Positions 23,901 to 34,410 are shown, counted from the first letter of the stretch. The stretch: DNA of 64,000 nt from Conus ventricosus (GCA_018398815.1 CM031614.1:47234799-47298798), one strand, 5' to 3'. Numbers and translations: made by a program. The notes: generated by a model from the letters alone, not told the origin.

Positions 23901-26900
23901 GGCCTTTTGGATGCCTTTTGTGGGAAGGCTTCCTCCACACCAGCTGGTTCAGGGGGCACGGTTGAAAACGCCACCCCTTCTTTCACGCCCGTCCCCGGCC
24001 TCATGAGTCCTCAAGCCTGTGTTGCCCTTCCGATCTTGGCTTAAAATCCCCATCATAGGTTTAAAGTCCCTTTCTCCTCTTTTGTCTATCACTGCTTATT
24101 TTCTGGGAAATCATCTTCTTCTCTCTTCCCCATCATTGGGGGGAGCAAGCACGGGGATGTTCACCCGAGTCATTCTTCTTCGTGGTAAACTTGGGGTGGA
24201 TGATGGGGAGTTGCAGGTTCCCATCCGTGATGCCCTTGGCCTCCGGTGCCAGTATCAGGGCCCCACCCCCGTGTGGGGGGCTCCCTCCTCTGTGTGTCCT
24301 GAGTCAGCAGCTGTTTTCCCGTGAATTTTAGCTGTCCTATTGTAGCCACCTTGTCTACTCAGTCCTACACCCGTCTTTTTTTTTTTTTATCTCTCTCGCA
24401 ACTGGATGGTTTTTTCCTGTTTTTAAAACGTCCCCATGTTCCTGTGTAACTTTTGTTGTTGTCCTGGGTGTTAAAGGGGGGCGGCCTTGCAGCTTCCTTT
24501 CGGCTTTCACTGCACTGCGTCATAAGTCTCCGGGATGGAGACCCCTTTATTGCCCCGGGGAATGCTTTGGTTCTTGTCGTCAATGCCCCGAAAAAAACGC
24601 TTTTTTTCAGGCAGGGGTTTTTAGCCCTACGCAAACCCCTTTATCCTGGGGGGGAGGTGGTCCGCCTTGGCCCCCTAAATGCATGGAGGGGAGTGGGGCT
24701 ATTTTATGCCCAAACCCCCAGGGCAGCTAACATAAGAACAAGGTACAGAAAATTTTAAATACAACTTTTTGAACAACTGATTCACCAATACGTTTTGTTT
24801 CATTATCTAAATTTATTTGGGTTTCAGGAGGGGTGTTCTGTCACTCGCCGCCTTTTGGGAGCTCTTATAATTATAAATATAAAAAAGGAAAAGATTAGCC
24901 ATACTTTCAAAAAGGGCCCGACACAAATCGCAACTTAAATTTTCTGACATCTTTTGACCACTTCTTTTTCCTTGTAACAAGCCGTTATGGAACAGACATT
25001 TTTGAATCACTGTTCATTTGACATGATTTTTTTTTTTTTTTCTACACCATTTTATCACAGGTTTCCACCACGCATCTTTATGCCCGGGTTTTATTAGTAA
25101 CCACACACACACAAAATTAAAACCGCTGCGTAAACTTGGGATCTTTTCGATCTTTCTGCAGGACAGCAAACGCAATTATTGAATAAAGATGGAAAAAACT
25201 TTCCCCCCCCTCCCAAAAAGGAAAAAAAGTAGAGATCAGAAAACACAACTCAGCAGCAACGCACACACTAAGGAAAAAAGTAACACACCACAAAAAAAAC
25301 TGACATTAAACAAAAAAGACATACCCTTTTGTAAAAAGCACAGTCAGAGATATTCTAAACAATTCTAATACAGTTTTTTTTAAAAAAACCCCTTCAACTT
25401 CTTTTTGACCCTAACATGTGACTGTCAAAATTCTCACAACCTCCCTCTTTTATTTTGGGAATAGAAACAGTAAAGAAGTTAAGGAATCTTTTTTCCCCCT
25501 CCCGTGTGATACGATACAGAAAGTGATATGCGCATTTAAAATTTGTCAAGTTCCCCGGTTGCCTTCTCGGCAGTTCAGACTGTTAAACAGTCACTCTTTC
25601 ACTTTTAAAATTTCTTTCACGTTTTAAAATTACTTGAATTGTTTGTTACCAAGGTTTGAAAATACCCAAAAGTTATGGACCCATTTTACTTAAAAAATTT
25701 TTTTTGTGACAGAGGGCAAAAAGCCAGAATAGCTGCCTTCGTTTTAGCTTGTTTGTAAGGGAAAAAGGCCCAAATTTTCGTTCCCCACAACAAAAACGAT
25801 CAGCAACCTCACAAATCAAACACAATTTTGGGGGAAATATAAGTGCTGGGTTTTTTTATTTCCCACATAAAATTGACTAAACTCTAAAACACAAACACAA
25901 TGGACATAATTTTTCAGAGATGTGACATAAAAAAAATCAAGAGATCCCTTGAGTTACTCAGTTAGACCCGATACTGTGAAACCTGCCGCCTTTTTTGTTT
26001 GGTAAAATGTATTTGATAAAAATAAAAAGGGTAGGTGGTCATCTACATTGTTACAACATCTAACTACATTTTTCGAGTAAAAGTTCAATTAAAACTTTAA
26101 AGTCCTGTCAAAATTTAAATTGAAAATTTTTCGATAACACAAACAAAATGATTTGGGCCCAAAAAACTAGGAAATATCAAATTTAAAAACCCGAAGCCTC
26201 AAGACAAAATATTGTCACCAGGAGACTCACCCCAAACACTATGGACAACCTATTTGTCATTCCCCAACATTGTTTTTTCATCATTTTAAATTCATTATTC
26301 ACCGTATTACGGGCTTTAAAGCTGAACCTTCCCTCCAAATACTTCTCATCCAGTTTTGGAAAAGATCGTACACCACCGCTAAACACCAAGCCACGAGGGA
26401 AAAACAGTCCCAAAGAAAATTTTAATGACCTGAGCTACTCCCAGCTGCGGAGCGGAACTGCTGCTCTGACCTTTTTGGACCATCAAAGGGCGGCATCTTT
26501 CGCAGTCTCCCGTTGGTTGCTGTCCCGGGAATGTGGGGGGTGAAAACCCGTTTGGGTGTGTGTCTCCTTGTCTCTGGGTTGTTGGTCGCTACACACAGAG
26601 GAAAAAAACATAATTTTTATCTTTTAAAATTTTTTTCAAAAAATATAGTGTAAAACATATGAATAACCAGGGGATGTTTTTAAAAAATTTTTTGATATCC
26701 TGAAAGGGGTATAAAAAAATTACATTTTATTTCAAAAACCAATATTGTTTATTCTCCCCATGAGATTTTTGTTGGGAAAAATAATTTACCACTGAGCGCA
26801 AGGCATGGGAGATGGGGGGGTGGAGTGGGGGGGGATGTTTTGTATCTATTTTTTCATCTGCCCACCCTCTATGTTGCCTTTACATCTGCGATGGCTGAAT

Positions 26901-29900
26901 GAATTAAAACGAACAAGACTTAAAAAAAATAAGAATACCTTTGGCTTTTATTTTAAAGATTCCCTCGAAAAAGGATTTTTTTTGGGGGGTGTGGGGGTGG
27001 GGGGGGGAGAGACGGGGGGGGTCAAAAAGGGGAAAGGGGGTTGAGTCAGCGCAGAAAACCAACCTGAAGAGACTAACCTAAATCTCTTCTAACACAGCTG
27101 TCTTCTACGGGTCTGAATGCAGGTAAACCCCTTTGCAACATTTCTTGTCGCTAAAACCCCCCGCCCTATCATTCACACTAGCGTCAAAAAAGTTCAGAAA
27201 ATTCAATCTGCCCTTACATGTAAGTCTTATCCCGATGACAATAGTCGGAAAGAGATTGAAATAAAGCCGTATGGGAAAAAACAGTACATCCTCCACAGAA
27301 GAGAAGCGGTTTTAAAAGATGCTTCTACAAAATTACAGTTCATGCCGCAAATGAAATTAGGGGACGCGTTCACAATAATATTTGAAATTTCTGTCTTAAA
27401 AGATAAGGAGAAGGATGGGGTTGTGGGCGTTAGTGACGTCCTTTTTAAAGGAATTCTAATTAGCTGGCAAAACTTAGACGTTGACAGTCTTAAAGTTACT
27501 GTTGTCATTCTTCACAATGGTGGGATATTAAGGTCATAACAACAAGCAACAAAATCAATATTAGTCTAAATAGAAAACAATCTTACAGCACTGAATTGGA
27601 TTAATCTTACACATTTAGGCCTTATAGGATTTTATTATACTGAACAAGTTTTGACAGAGAGCATGATAAAAACAATAACTGGATTAGATTAAATTCTAGT
27701 ATAAAACTATGGAGCAGTTAAACTTTATGACAAAAACTCCTCATTGCTCATTGATTTGTGGGCAGACTGGTTGTGGAAAAACAATATTTGTCCTAGACCT
27801 ATTACAAACAGTTTATCGTTATAATTTTAATCATATTGTGGTTTTCTGTCCAACACTTAAATGGAACAAAGCATATCATAATAGAAGGTTTATATGGACT
27901 GATGATAACATATTTTTAGTTGATCCTAGCAATAAACTGAGTGAGTGTTTAGAACAGTTTTATAGACTGTTTGAAGGAACGCAGACACTATTTATTATAG
28001 ATGACTGTTCGGCAGAAAGAGACATAGTTAAAAAGAGAAACACTTTGTCGAAACTAGTTTTCAGCGGAAGGCATGCTGGGATAAGTGTGTGGATTTTATG
28101 CAGAAATATAACTCGGTTTTAAAAGACTTTAGAGAACAGTTAAAGACTGTAGTTTTATTTCACATGAAAGACAAAGACTCATTTGAAGAATGTTTGCGCG
28201 AAAATGATGTTATTGAAAATGACCAGGAAAAACATAGGATTAAACAAAAACTGAAATCTGAAAAGTTTAGTAAATTAGTATTGAAAACGGATAACCCTAA
28301 CAGTATATTTGTTTGTAGGGTCGTTATTTTTTGGTTACTTGTCAGAGAACAGGAATAGGCGGCTTTTAGGCCACTTTCGCCCAAAAACGTGGTGGAGTAG
28401 CAAGTGAGTCAGAATCGGTGTTTATACGTTCTCTCAAGGCCAAGTCCGCGTGTATTTACTTCGGATACACTTGCTTCTTCGCCTTCTTCCGTTGTGGCAC
28501 AGTGGTTTTCGAACCCTCGTCATCGGTTTCATGCAAACGTTTAGAAGATTTCTCCGCCATTTTCACAATCGCCGGCAAAAAATCGGTTGAAACTTTGTCT
28601 TACAATGGCTGAACAAAAAGCTTCGAATGGCGCGCACAGATGTGATGGCGTGTCGTGTTGGCCCACAGCCCCACATTGACCAATCGCAAGTTCCGAACCA
28701 TCTGTGGTTTCGGCTTGAGTCAAGGGATGTTACTCTGCGGTCTCGGAAAGGTCTAGCAGTCGACAATTTTTCGAGTCTGAAATTTGCGTAGTTTTTCAAT
28801 TTTTTTTTTCCGTAATTTCGCACGGAAAATCGTACCTCCGTAATGGGGGGTTAATTTCCGTAAATTACGGACGATTACGGAAGGGTAGGCAGGTCTGCAC
28901 TGTGTCTCGATGTCCGTCTCACTGTCTTCTATCAGCGCTTGTAGCGGCTGGAACCTGTTGGAAAGGCTGATCTGGAATGCTGCTTGTGTGTCCCTGTTCC
29001 GGAGCAGTCCGACATTGTACCTTGTACGTGTGTTGTTGGTGTTGGTGAATCTCTTGAGGCGAAGTCTCACTGTTGTTAAAAGAAGGTGGTGGTCTGATGA
29101 CACGTCAGCACCTCTCATCACTCGTACATCCCGCCATGATCTCCTGAATTTGCGGCTAATGCAGATGTGGTCAATCTGGTTCTCCGTGACATGGTTCGGG
29201 GATCTCCATGTGGCCTTGTGGATGCGCTTGTGTGGGAAGATGCTTCCTCCTATCACCAGCTGGTTCAGGCGCACAGGTCTGCAAAACGCTCACCATTCTC
29301 GTTCATCTGTCCCAGTCCATGTGTCCTCATGATGTCCTCATAGCCTGTGTTGTCCCTTCCGATCTTGGCGTTAAAATCTCCCATCAGTATGGTTATGTCC
29401 TTTGCTCCTCTTTTGTCTATCACTGTCTGTAGTTGCTGATAGAAGTCATCTTTCTTCTCTTCTTCCGCATCATTGGTGGGAGCATAGCACTGGATGATGT
29501 TCAGCCTGATGTCATTCTTCTTCGTGGTAAACTTGGCTGTGATGATGCGGGAGTTGACAGGTTCCCATCCGATGAGTGCCCCTTGTGCCTCCGGTGCCAG
29601 CATCAGGGCCACACCCTCATGTGTGGGGGCTCCATCCTCTGTGTGTCCTGAGTACAGCAGCTGTTCTCCAGATGAAAGTCTCAGCTGTCCTGATTGTAGC
29701 CACCTTGTCTCACTCAGTCCTAGCACTCCGATCTTGTAGTTTTTCATCTCTCTCGCAACTTGGATGGTTTTTCCTGTTTCAAACATCGTCCTGATGTTCC
29801 ATGTGGCTACTTTCGTTGTTGTCCTGGGTGTTAGAAGGGAGTCGGCCTTGCAGCTTCCTTTCGGCTTTCACTGCACTGCGTCATAAGTCTCCGGGATGGA

Positions 29901-32069
29901 GACCCTTCATTGCCCAGGTGAATGCTTTGGTTCATTGTCGTCAATGCTTCTGTAACTCGTCTTTTTTTACAGGCAGGGTTGTTAGCCCTACGCAAACCCC
30001 TTTATCCTCGGGGCGAGGTGGTCCTGCCTTAGTCGCCTCTTACGACATGCATGGCAGGGCAGTGGGTCTATTCTATGCCCAACCCACAGGGCAGCTAACA
30101 TAAGAACAAGGTACAGAAAATTTTAAATACAACTTTTTAGAACAACTGATTCACCAATACTGTTTTGTTTCATTATCTAATATTCATTTGGGTTTCAGCG
30201 ATGGATGTTCTGTCAACTCTGACCGCCTTGATGCAGCTCTTATAATTATAATATATAAAAAAAGAGAAAAGATTAGCCATATCTTTCAAAGATGGCCTGA
30301 CACAAATCGCAACTTAATATATTTCATTGACATCTTTTGACCACATTCTTTTCCTTGTAACAACGCCGTTATGGAACAGATCATTTCTTGAATCACTGTT
30401 CATTTGACATGATTTTTTTTTTTTTTTCTCACACCATTTTATCACAGGTTTCACACTCACAGCATCAGTTTATGCGGTTTCCTATTTAGTAGACCACATC
30501 ACACACAAATATTAACACGCTGCAGTAACACTTTGAGGACTCTTTTCTGATCTTGCCATGCATGGGACAGCAAACGCTTAATTATTGAATTAATGATGGA
30601 AAATCTTCCCCACCCTCCCAAAAAGGAAAAATGCTAGAGATCAGCAATCACAACTCAGACAGCAGACGCACACACTAATGGTAAAAAGCTAACACACTCA
30701 CAAAAAAGACTGACATTAAATCAAACAGACAATACCCTTTGTATAAAAGCAACAGTCAGAGATATTCTAAACAATGTCTAATACAGTTTTTTTAAAAACC
30801 CCGTCTCAACTTCTTCTGACCCTAACATGTGAGCTGTCTAAATTCATCACAACCTCCCTCTTTGAGTTCTTGGGAATAGAAACAGTAATGAAGTTAAGGA
30901 ATCATTTTTCCCCATCCAGTGTGATACTGATACAGAAAGTGATATGCAGCATTTAAAGTTTGTCAAGTCCCAGTGTTGACCTTCTCTGCGACAGTTCAGA
31001 CTGTTAAACAGTCACTCTTTCATCAGTTGAAAATTACTTTCATCAGTTGAAAATTACTTGAATTGTTTGTTACCAAGGTTTGAAAATACCACAGATTATG
31101 TGACATTATACTGAAATTTTTCAGTGACAGAGTGGCATAAATGCCAGAATATGTCTGCCTTCAGTTTTATGCTTGTATGATAAAGGAAAATGGCCTCATT
31201 CTCGTTTCCGACAACAAAACACAGATCATTGCAATCCTACACAAATCAAACACAATATTTGGAAGAAATATTAAGTGCTGGTTTTTCATTCCTACATAAA
31301 ATTGATCTAAACTCTAAAACACAAACACAATGGACATAATTTTTCTAGACTGATGTGACATAAAATAAATCAAGAGATCCCTTAGAGTTACTCAGTTAGA
31401 CCCAGATACTGTGAAACCTGCCGCCTAATTTCTGTTTGGTAAAATTGTATTTGATATAAAAATAAAAGGATATGGTGGTCATCTACATTTGTTACATACA
31501 TCTAACTACATTTTATCGAGTAAAAGTTCAATTAAACACTTTAAAGTCCTGTCAAAATTGAACATATGAATATTCATCGCATAACACAAACAAAATGATT
31601 AGGGCCGGATCAAAACTGAGGAAATATCAAATCTAAAACCCTGAAGCCTCAAGACTAAAATATATGTCACATCATGTGAGACTCACCTCAAACACTATGG
31701 ACAACACTATTTGTCATTCCACAACATTGTTTTCTTTCATCATTTAACGTTCATTCATTCACACAGTATCACAGGGCTTTAAAGCTGAACATCTTCCATC
31801 ACAGAATACTTACTCATCCAGTTTTGGAAACGATCTGTACACCACCGCTAAGACCACCAACGCCACGAGGAAAATCAGTCCCAGAATAATGAATGACCTG
31901 ACGCTACTCCCATGGTCTGCTGGAGCGGAACTGCTTGCTCTGACCTTGTCTGGACCATCAACAGAGGCGGCATCTTTCGCAGTCATCCCGTTGAGTGTGC
32001 TGTCCTGGGAATGTGGGAGTGAACCAGTCTTGGCTGTGTGTGCTCCTTGTCTCTGGGTTTGTTGGTCGT
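13784..32069 (-). CDS. TMEM41B: TMEM41B, ER lipid scramblase with VTT domain (five coding exons, partial)
   Basis: This is a multi-exon minus-strand gene; exons in transcript order are 32069-31814, 18100-17972, 16835-16743, 14728-14624 and 13922-13784. The product matches TMEM41B of animals: a first membrane helix ending SFPKLDE, a middle part with LQTFAI then GSIFL and SGFLYPFALALPLVCL, then CSGIGASLCYLLSF, and the family signature NYILFLRITPFLPNWFIN with SPVINVPLWPFF. The family is a VTT/DedA-fold scramblase of the endoplasmic reticulum that moves phospholipids between leaflets and supports autophagosome formation and lipoprotein/lipid mobilisation. Not found are the first coding exon (the exon at 32069 begins at a splice acceptor, one base into a codon completed upstream) and the final exon(s) after ...GTVLG. 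One exon has a one-base frame break (see findings). The intron between the first two listed exons contains the misassembled block 18.2-28.9 kb, so its true length is unknown. Confidence 0.9.
14339..14408. repeat. GT microsatellite
   Basis: About 35 GT units lie in the intron between TMEM41B exons D and E. A second, shorter CA tract lies at about 14866-14902. Confidence 0.95.
14624..14728 (-). CDS. TMEM41B: TMEM41B exon D
   Basis: The acceptor is gtttacag before 14728; the donor GTATGTGC follows 14624. The 105 nt (35 codons, phase 0 on both sides) encode CSGIGASLCYLLSFMI, then a basic loop THRLAKKYIPERI ending WQQQ, as in the VTT-domain re-entrant region of this family. Confidence 0.9.
16743..16835 (-). 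CDS. TMEM41B: TMEM41B exon C (one-base frame break)
   Basis: The acceptor is tatttcag before 16835; the donor GTAAGT follows 16743. LQTFAI is read in one frame and GSIFLSIISGFLYP in the next, with the codon for the conserved proline between them one base short near 16815. At 93 nt the exon does not keep phase between its neighbours; 94 would. See findings. Confidence 0.85.
17112..17645 (-). mobile_element. tRNA-derived SINE in TMEM41B intron
   Basis: Read on the minus strand, the right end (about 17640) starts with GCCGGAATAGCTCAGTTGG (A-box like) and has GGGTTCAAACC (B-box like, about 17570). It resembles a tRNA with an anticodon loop of CTCGTAA type. The element ends at the left in a conserved tail containing AAGCGCGTAGAGCTTGG and GGCGCTATATAAG, then an ATT repeat (about 17113-17130). 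The tail resembles the 3' end of the LINE at 34.2 kb. The acceptor stem does not pair, so this is a SINE and not a tRNA gene. A noisy duplicate lies at about 20490-21000. Confidence 0.85.
17972..18100 (-). CDS. TMEM41B: TMEM41B exon B
   Basis: The acceptor is gtgttgcag before 18100; the donor GTATCC follows 17972. The 129 nt encode DDEYQYIKVPQSLEDAKN, LARVLSRYKDKYFYQ and the start of the next helix (VLFAFFVTYI). Phase 2 in and phase 2 out join exon A and exon C correctly. Confidence 0.88.
20118..20204 (-). pseudogene. duplicate of TMEM41B exon C (assembly copy)
   Basis: It is 87 nt against 93 nt in the clean copy. The donor-side sequence is damaged. The conserved proline codon region reads differently here (CTATTCCGGG) but is also one base short. 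Confidence 0.85.
21316..21437 (-). pseudogene. duplicate of TMEM41B exon B (assembly copy)
   Basis: It is 122 nt against 129 nt in the clean copy and has several indels. It should not be annotated as a second gene. Confidence 0.85.
21735..24741 (-). mobile_element. endonuclease + RT non-LTR retrotransposon, noisy but uninterrupted copy
   Basis: The minus strand carries, in order, a 5' leader (about 24741-24450), an AP-type endonuclease region (about 24450-23640), a linker, an RT region and a C-terminal tail. The RT shows LDDLDFADDLAL (about 22460-22500; the FADD aspartates are catalytic) followed by SHSQMQDK, and upstream traces of the GVRQGC-type block. The tail shows SSTTRQ and GKRKRG blocks (about 21880-21940). 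No RNase H is visible. The frame is broken repeatedly by indels typical of raw reads. The element lies in the TMEM41B intron, same strand as the gene. The clade (RTE/CR1-like) is not settled. Plus-strand ORFs here are antisense shadows. Confidence 0.85.
23640..27178. repeat. error-rich duplicate of 28930-32662
   Basis: It covers the LINE endonuclease, the LINE 5' leader, the flanking intron and TMEM41B exon A. Length between matching landmarks is about 3519 against 3714 bases (5% shorter), with errors biased to deletions and homopolymers. It ends abruptly at about 27178, where clean unrelated sequence begins. Confidence 0.9.
26346..26588 (-). pseudogene. duplicate of TMEM41B exon A (assembly copy)
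   Basis: It is 243 nt against 256 nt in the clean copy, with indels that break the frame and a damaged donor. It is part of the false duplication. Confidence 0.85.
27179..27539 (+). CDS. unidentified ORF, C-terminal part, upstream of packaging ATPase
   Basis: The frame is open from the assembly junction to the stop at 27537-27539, about 119 residues. It contains KVQKIQSALTCKSYPDD near its start and ends HNGGILRS. There are no recognised motifs. The composition (alternating hydrophobic and polar, FEISVLKDKEKDG, LFKGILISWQNL) suggests a beta-rich protein. It precedes the ATPase on the same strand by about 170 bases. In Polinton and adintovirus genomes a capsid gene often lies next to the ATPase, but I cannot show that this is one. 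The start is lost at the junction, because the sequence before 27178 belongs to another locus. Confidence 0.4.
27709..28358 (+). pseudogene. A32-like (FtsK/HerA-type) packaging ATPase, one frameshift
   Basis: The first frame (27709-28122) has a P-loop GQTGCGKT at about residues 18-25 and a Walker B-like LFIIDDCS at about residues 101-108, followed by a conserved SGRHAG block where a sensor-type residue sits in this family. At about 28098 the frame shifts by one base. The rest continues in a second frame to the stop at 28356-28358 (KYNSVLKDFREQ, FHMKDKDSF, SKLVLKTDNPNS). Total length of about 215 residues fits genome-packaging ATPases of Polintons, adintoviruses and NCLDV-like elements, which drive DNA into the capsid. 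The break makes this copy non-functional as written; it may be real or a consensus error. AT-rich codon use differs from the host exons. Confidence 0.75.
28456..28560 (-). CDS. small basic ORF, 34 residues, possibly truncated
   Basis: It starts MAEKSSKRLHETDDEG and has a lysine/arginine patch (QRKKAKKQ) near the end. The start codon sits in an AAAATGGCGG context. Downstream of its stop another frame continues KYTRTW, so the stop may come from a one-base frame break. It runs convergently to the ATPase, whose stop is about 100 bases away, and inward from the palindromic end at about 28890. The function is unknown. It could be the N-terminus of a nuclear, DNA-binding transposon protein. Confidence 0.35.
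   Translation of the reverse strand: MAEKSSKRLHETDDEGSKTTVPQRKKAKKQVYPK
28897..30104 (-). mobile_element. endonuclease half of non-LTR retrotransposon (clean copy), cut by DNA element
   Basis: On the minus strand the 5' leader (30104-29790) is followed by an AP-endonuclease region. ETRWLQSGQ and IQCYAPTND lie upstream of the catalytic block MGDFNAKIG (about 29385). IDHICIS and SDHHLLL, with the catalytic D-H pair, lie at about 29100-29170. Near 29270 the frame shifts by one base (two Cs where three are expected). Homology to the noisy copy stops at about 28897 within ...DSETDIETQ, where the virus-like/DNA element begins, so RT is absent on this side. It lies in the TMEM41B intron, same strand. 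Confidence 0.88.
30105..31813. other. TMEM41B intron sequence
   Basis: This is plain AT-rich intron. Its noisy twin is 24737-26345. No further gene is seen. A short direct repeat (CATCAGTTGAAAATTACTT) occurs twice at about 31020-31060; the noisy copy has only one. Confidence 0.7.
31814..32069 (-). CDS. TMEM41B: TMEM41B exon A (N-terminal region, first TM helix)
   Basis: The acceptor is ttcctctgtgtgtag just before 32069; the donor GTAAGTATT follows 31814. It encodes a hydrophilic N-terminus with QQTQRQG, then a membrane helix of about 18 residues (IILGLIFLVALVVLAVVY), then RSFPKLD. It starts with two bases completing a codon and ends in phase 2. An internal Met (NGMTAKD) could serve as start if no upstream coding exon exists, but the good acceptor argues for one. 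Confidence 0.85.
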
Positions 32070-32661
32070 CTACACACAGAGGAAAATACACTACATTTAT
32101 CTTTTAAAATTTTTATCAAAAACATAGTGTAACATTGAATAACCAGGCGATGATTGTAAAAATTATCTATGATATCCTGTAAGGGATATAAAAGTATTAC
32201 ATTTGTATTTCAAAAACCAATTATTGATTTATTCTCCACATGATGATTACGTTGGAAACATAATTTACCACTGTAGCGCACAGGCATGGGAGAATGGAAG
32301 GGGTGGAGGTGGGGGGGATGTTTTGTATCTATTTGTCATCTGTCCCACCCTCTATGTTGCTCTTCACATCTGCGATGGCTGAAATGAGATATATCTGAAC
32401 AAGACTTAAAGAAAATTAAGAATACCTCTTGGGGCTTCATTTTAAAGTATTCCATCGAAAGGATTTTGTTGGGGGTGTGGGGTGGGGGTGGGAGAGACAG
32501 GGAGGGGGTCAAAGAGGGAAGGGTGTTGAGTCAGCGCAGATACCAACTCTGAAGAGACTAACCTAAATCTCTTCTAACACAGCTGTCTTGCTACAGGGTC
32601 TGAATGCAGGTACACTTAGATCAACATTGCTTTGTCTGCTAAACCACCCAGCCCTATCAGT

Positions 32662-34150
32662 TCTACTACTGGTACGAAGAGGACAGATTATAGAAACAAC
32701 AATGCACTGTATATCAATCAACCAACCAAATGACTTCTACCGGTAACAGATTACAGTTCAAAAACAAAATAACACCAAATTGCATGCTCATGATTCTGCA
32801 CATGATCGGTTCAACAATTATAATAAAAATCCTGCGTCAGTTAACAGGAACAACTGCTAACACAAAGCAACTATAGTTCAAAACAATGCTCATTCTCTTG
32901 ACGACAAAATGAATTTTCAGATTGTATTGTTGAACTTAAGACTAGAAGAGTTTATGATTGGGGATCGGTCACCTCTGTAGAAAATAATTTCCACTCTGAA
33001 CTGCAGTAAATCATGAACTTGACTCAAATCCTTTCTCCTTGACAACTGATATTATAAGGATCCTTTGTCCTTCTCAAGCTGTGTATACTAATGAAATATG
33101 ACTTTGGTTGCTTTAATGAGAGTTAACTGCAGATGATGTAGAAAATGTTAGATACACTTACACTACAGGAGAATTTTCATCAAAACTTTGCATAGTTTAA
33201 TATATAAATACAAATGATAACATCAAAAACAACTAGTTGAACATTGCATTCTACTTTTACTCAGGTCAATGGCCATTGTTTATCTCACTATTTTAAGGTG
33301 AAACAGTGTCAAAGATCCGTAACATAGGGCAGAGATTAAAAATGAAGAGAAGGGCCAGGCTAATTTCTAGGTTAGTCTGTCATAGCCAGTAGTCTGAGTA
33401 GGTCACACAGATTAATAATGTAAGACAGTTTGGGGTCAGTCCATAGATTATAATGTACACAAACACTGAATCATGATTCGCAGGTTGCCAGGATTTGATT
33501 TAGCTCAATGGAGAGGGTGAAGTGGGGTGGGCTGGGGTGGGGAGGTACGAGGTAGGTGGAGACGAGGGTGAGAGGAGGTGAGATATTATCAGTGAACTTC
33601 ACGACAACATTCTCTCTGAACATCAATGATGATATGGTCGTGTTGTTGCATCACTAACACTTCTGCACATGCTTACAGTATACACATTCAAACATATGCA
33701 TGCACACACACATGTACACACACACATGCACGCATGTAAGGCTGTTACTGACAAGAGTATTTTAAAGAGAGATACAAAATAAAAATGAAAGTTATATCTA
33801 GATTACATACATTGTACAAATTACAACAATAACTAAATCAATTTTCTTTTAACTCTTTCCACCCTGCACCAGACCCTTGGTTAGCATATAATAAACATAC
33901 GAGCATATGGCCACCTGCCCATGACCACAGGTTAGGTGTCAAACTCCAGTCAAAGCTTCAGCATCCACTACTCAACTCACTGTTAATTCATAAGTTAAAC
34001 TAAAGGAAAGTAGTTTGAAGCTATTTCCTTTCTGTATGATATGACATGTTACTTTATGTGTGCAGACTTCAAATGATCTGGTGAAGGTTTTTTTCGTCAA
34101 AACCATAAGCCGATGATATAACTTTCCAGTGAGTCAAGACCTGGATTTAT
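32662..34150. other. upstream region of TMEM41B, no exon located
   Basis: The first coding exon of TMEM41B should lie here or further right, but I cannot identify it. GT/GA-rich patches are present at 33500-33590. A short CA-rich stretch lies at about 33690-33735. Confidence 0.4.
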
Positions 34151-34237
34151 CTAAATGTAATATGTAAAAGGATATTTATAGAGCGCTTTATGTTGTCAGA
34201 GCCCAAAGCGCATATGACAGAAACATTCTAACTCAAA

Positions 34238-34311
34238 GCACACACACACACACACACACAACACACACATACACACACACACGCACATGTTACACACACG
34301 CGCGCACACAC

Positions 34312-34356
<45 letters not shown>

Positions 34357-34368
34357 ACACACACAGTG

Positions 34369-34407
<39 letters not shown>

Positions 34408-34410
34408 ACA
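34238..34410. repeat. CA microsatellite in LINE 3' end
   Basis: This is an interrupted (CA)n with CGCG breaks. Cysteine/valine-rich ORFs across it are translations of the repeat. Confidence 0.95.

Larger units (their letters stand above)
27179..28897. mobile_element. fragment of a virus-like DNA element (Polinton/adintovirus type suspected), one end preserved
   Basis: Clean sequence between two junctions. The left edge (about 27178) is an assembly junction. The right edge (about 28897-28902) lies inside a LINE endonuclease/RT gene. The segment carries an unidentified ORF, a packaging-type ATPase and a small basic ORF on the opposite strand. Next to the right edge is a terminal-looking region with repeated CCGTAATTTACGG-like palindromes (28800-28880). 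AT-rich genes packed 100-170 bases apart contrast with the flanking intron. The element type is inferred from the ATPase; the terminal part could instead belong to another DNA transposon. Confidence 0.6.

Noticed and set aside
21722..24758. Many long plus-strand ORFs (for example 23128-23679)
   Set aside because: They are antisense to a minus-strand LINE whose endonuclease and RT motifs are clear; GC-rich noisy sequence creates open antisense frames.
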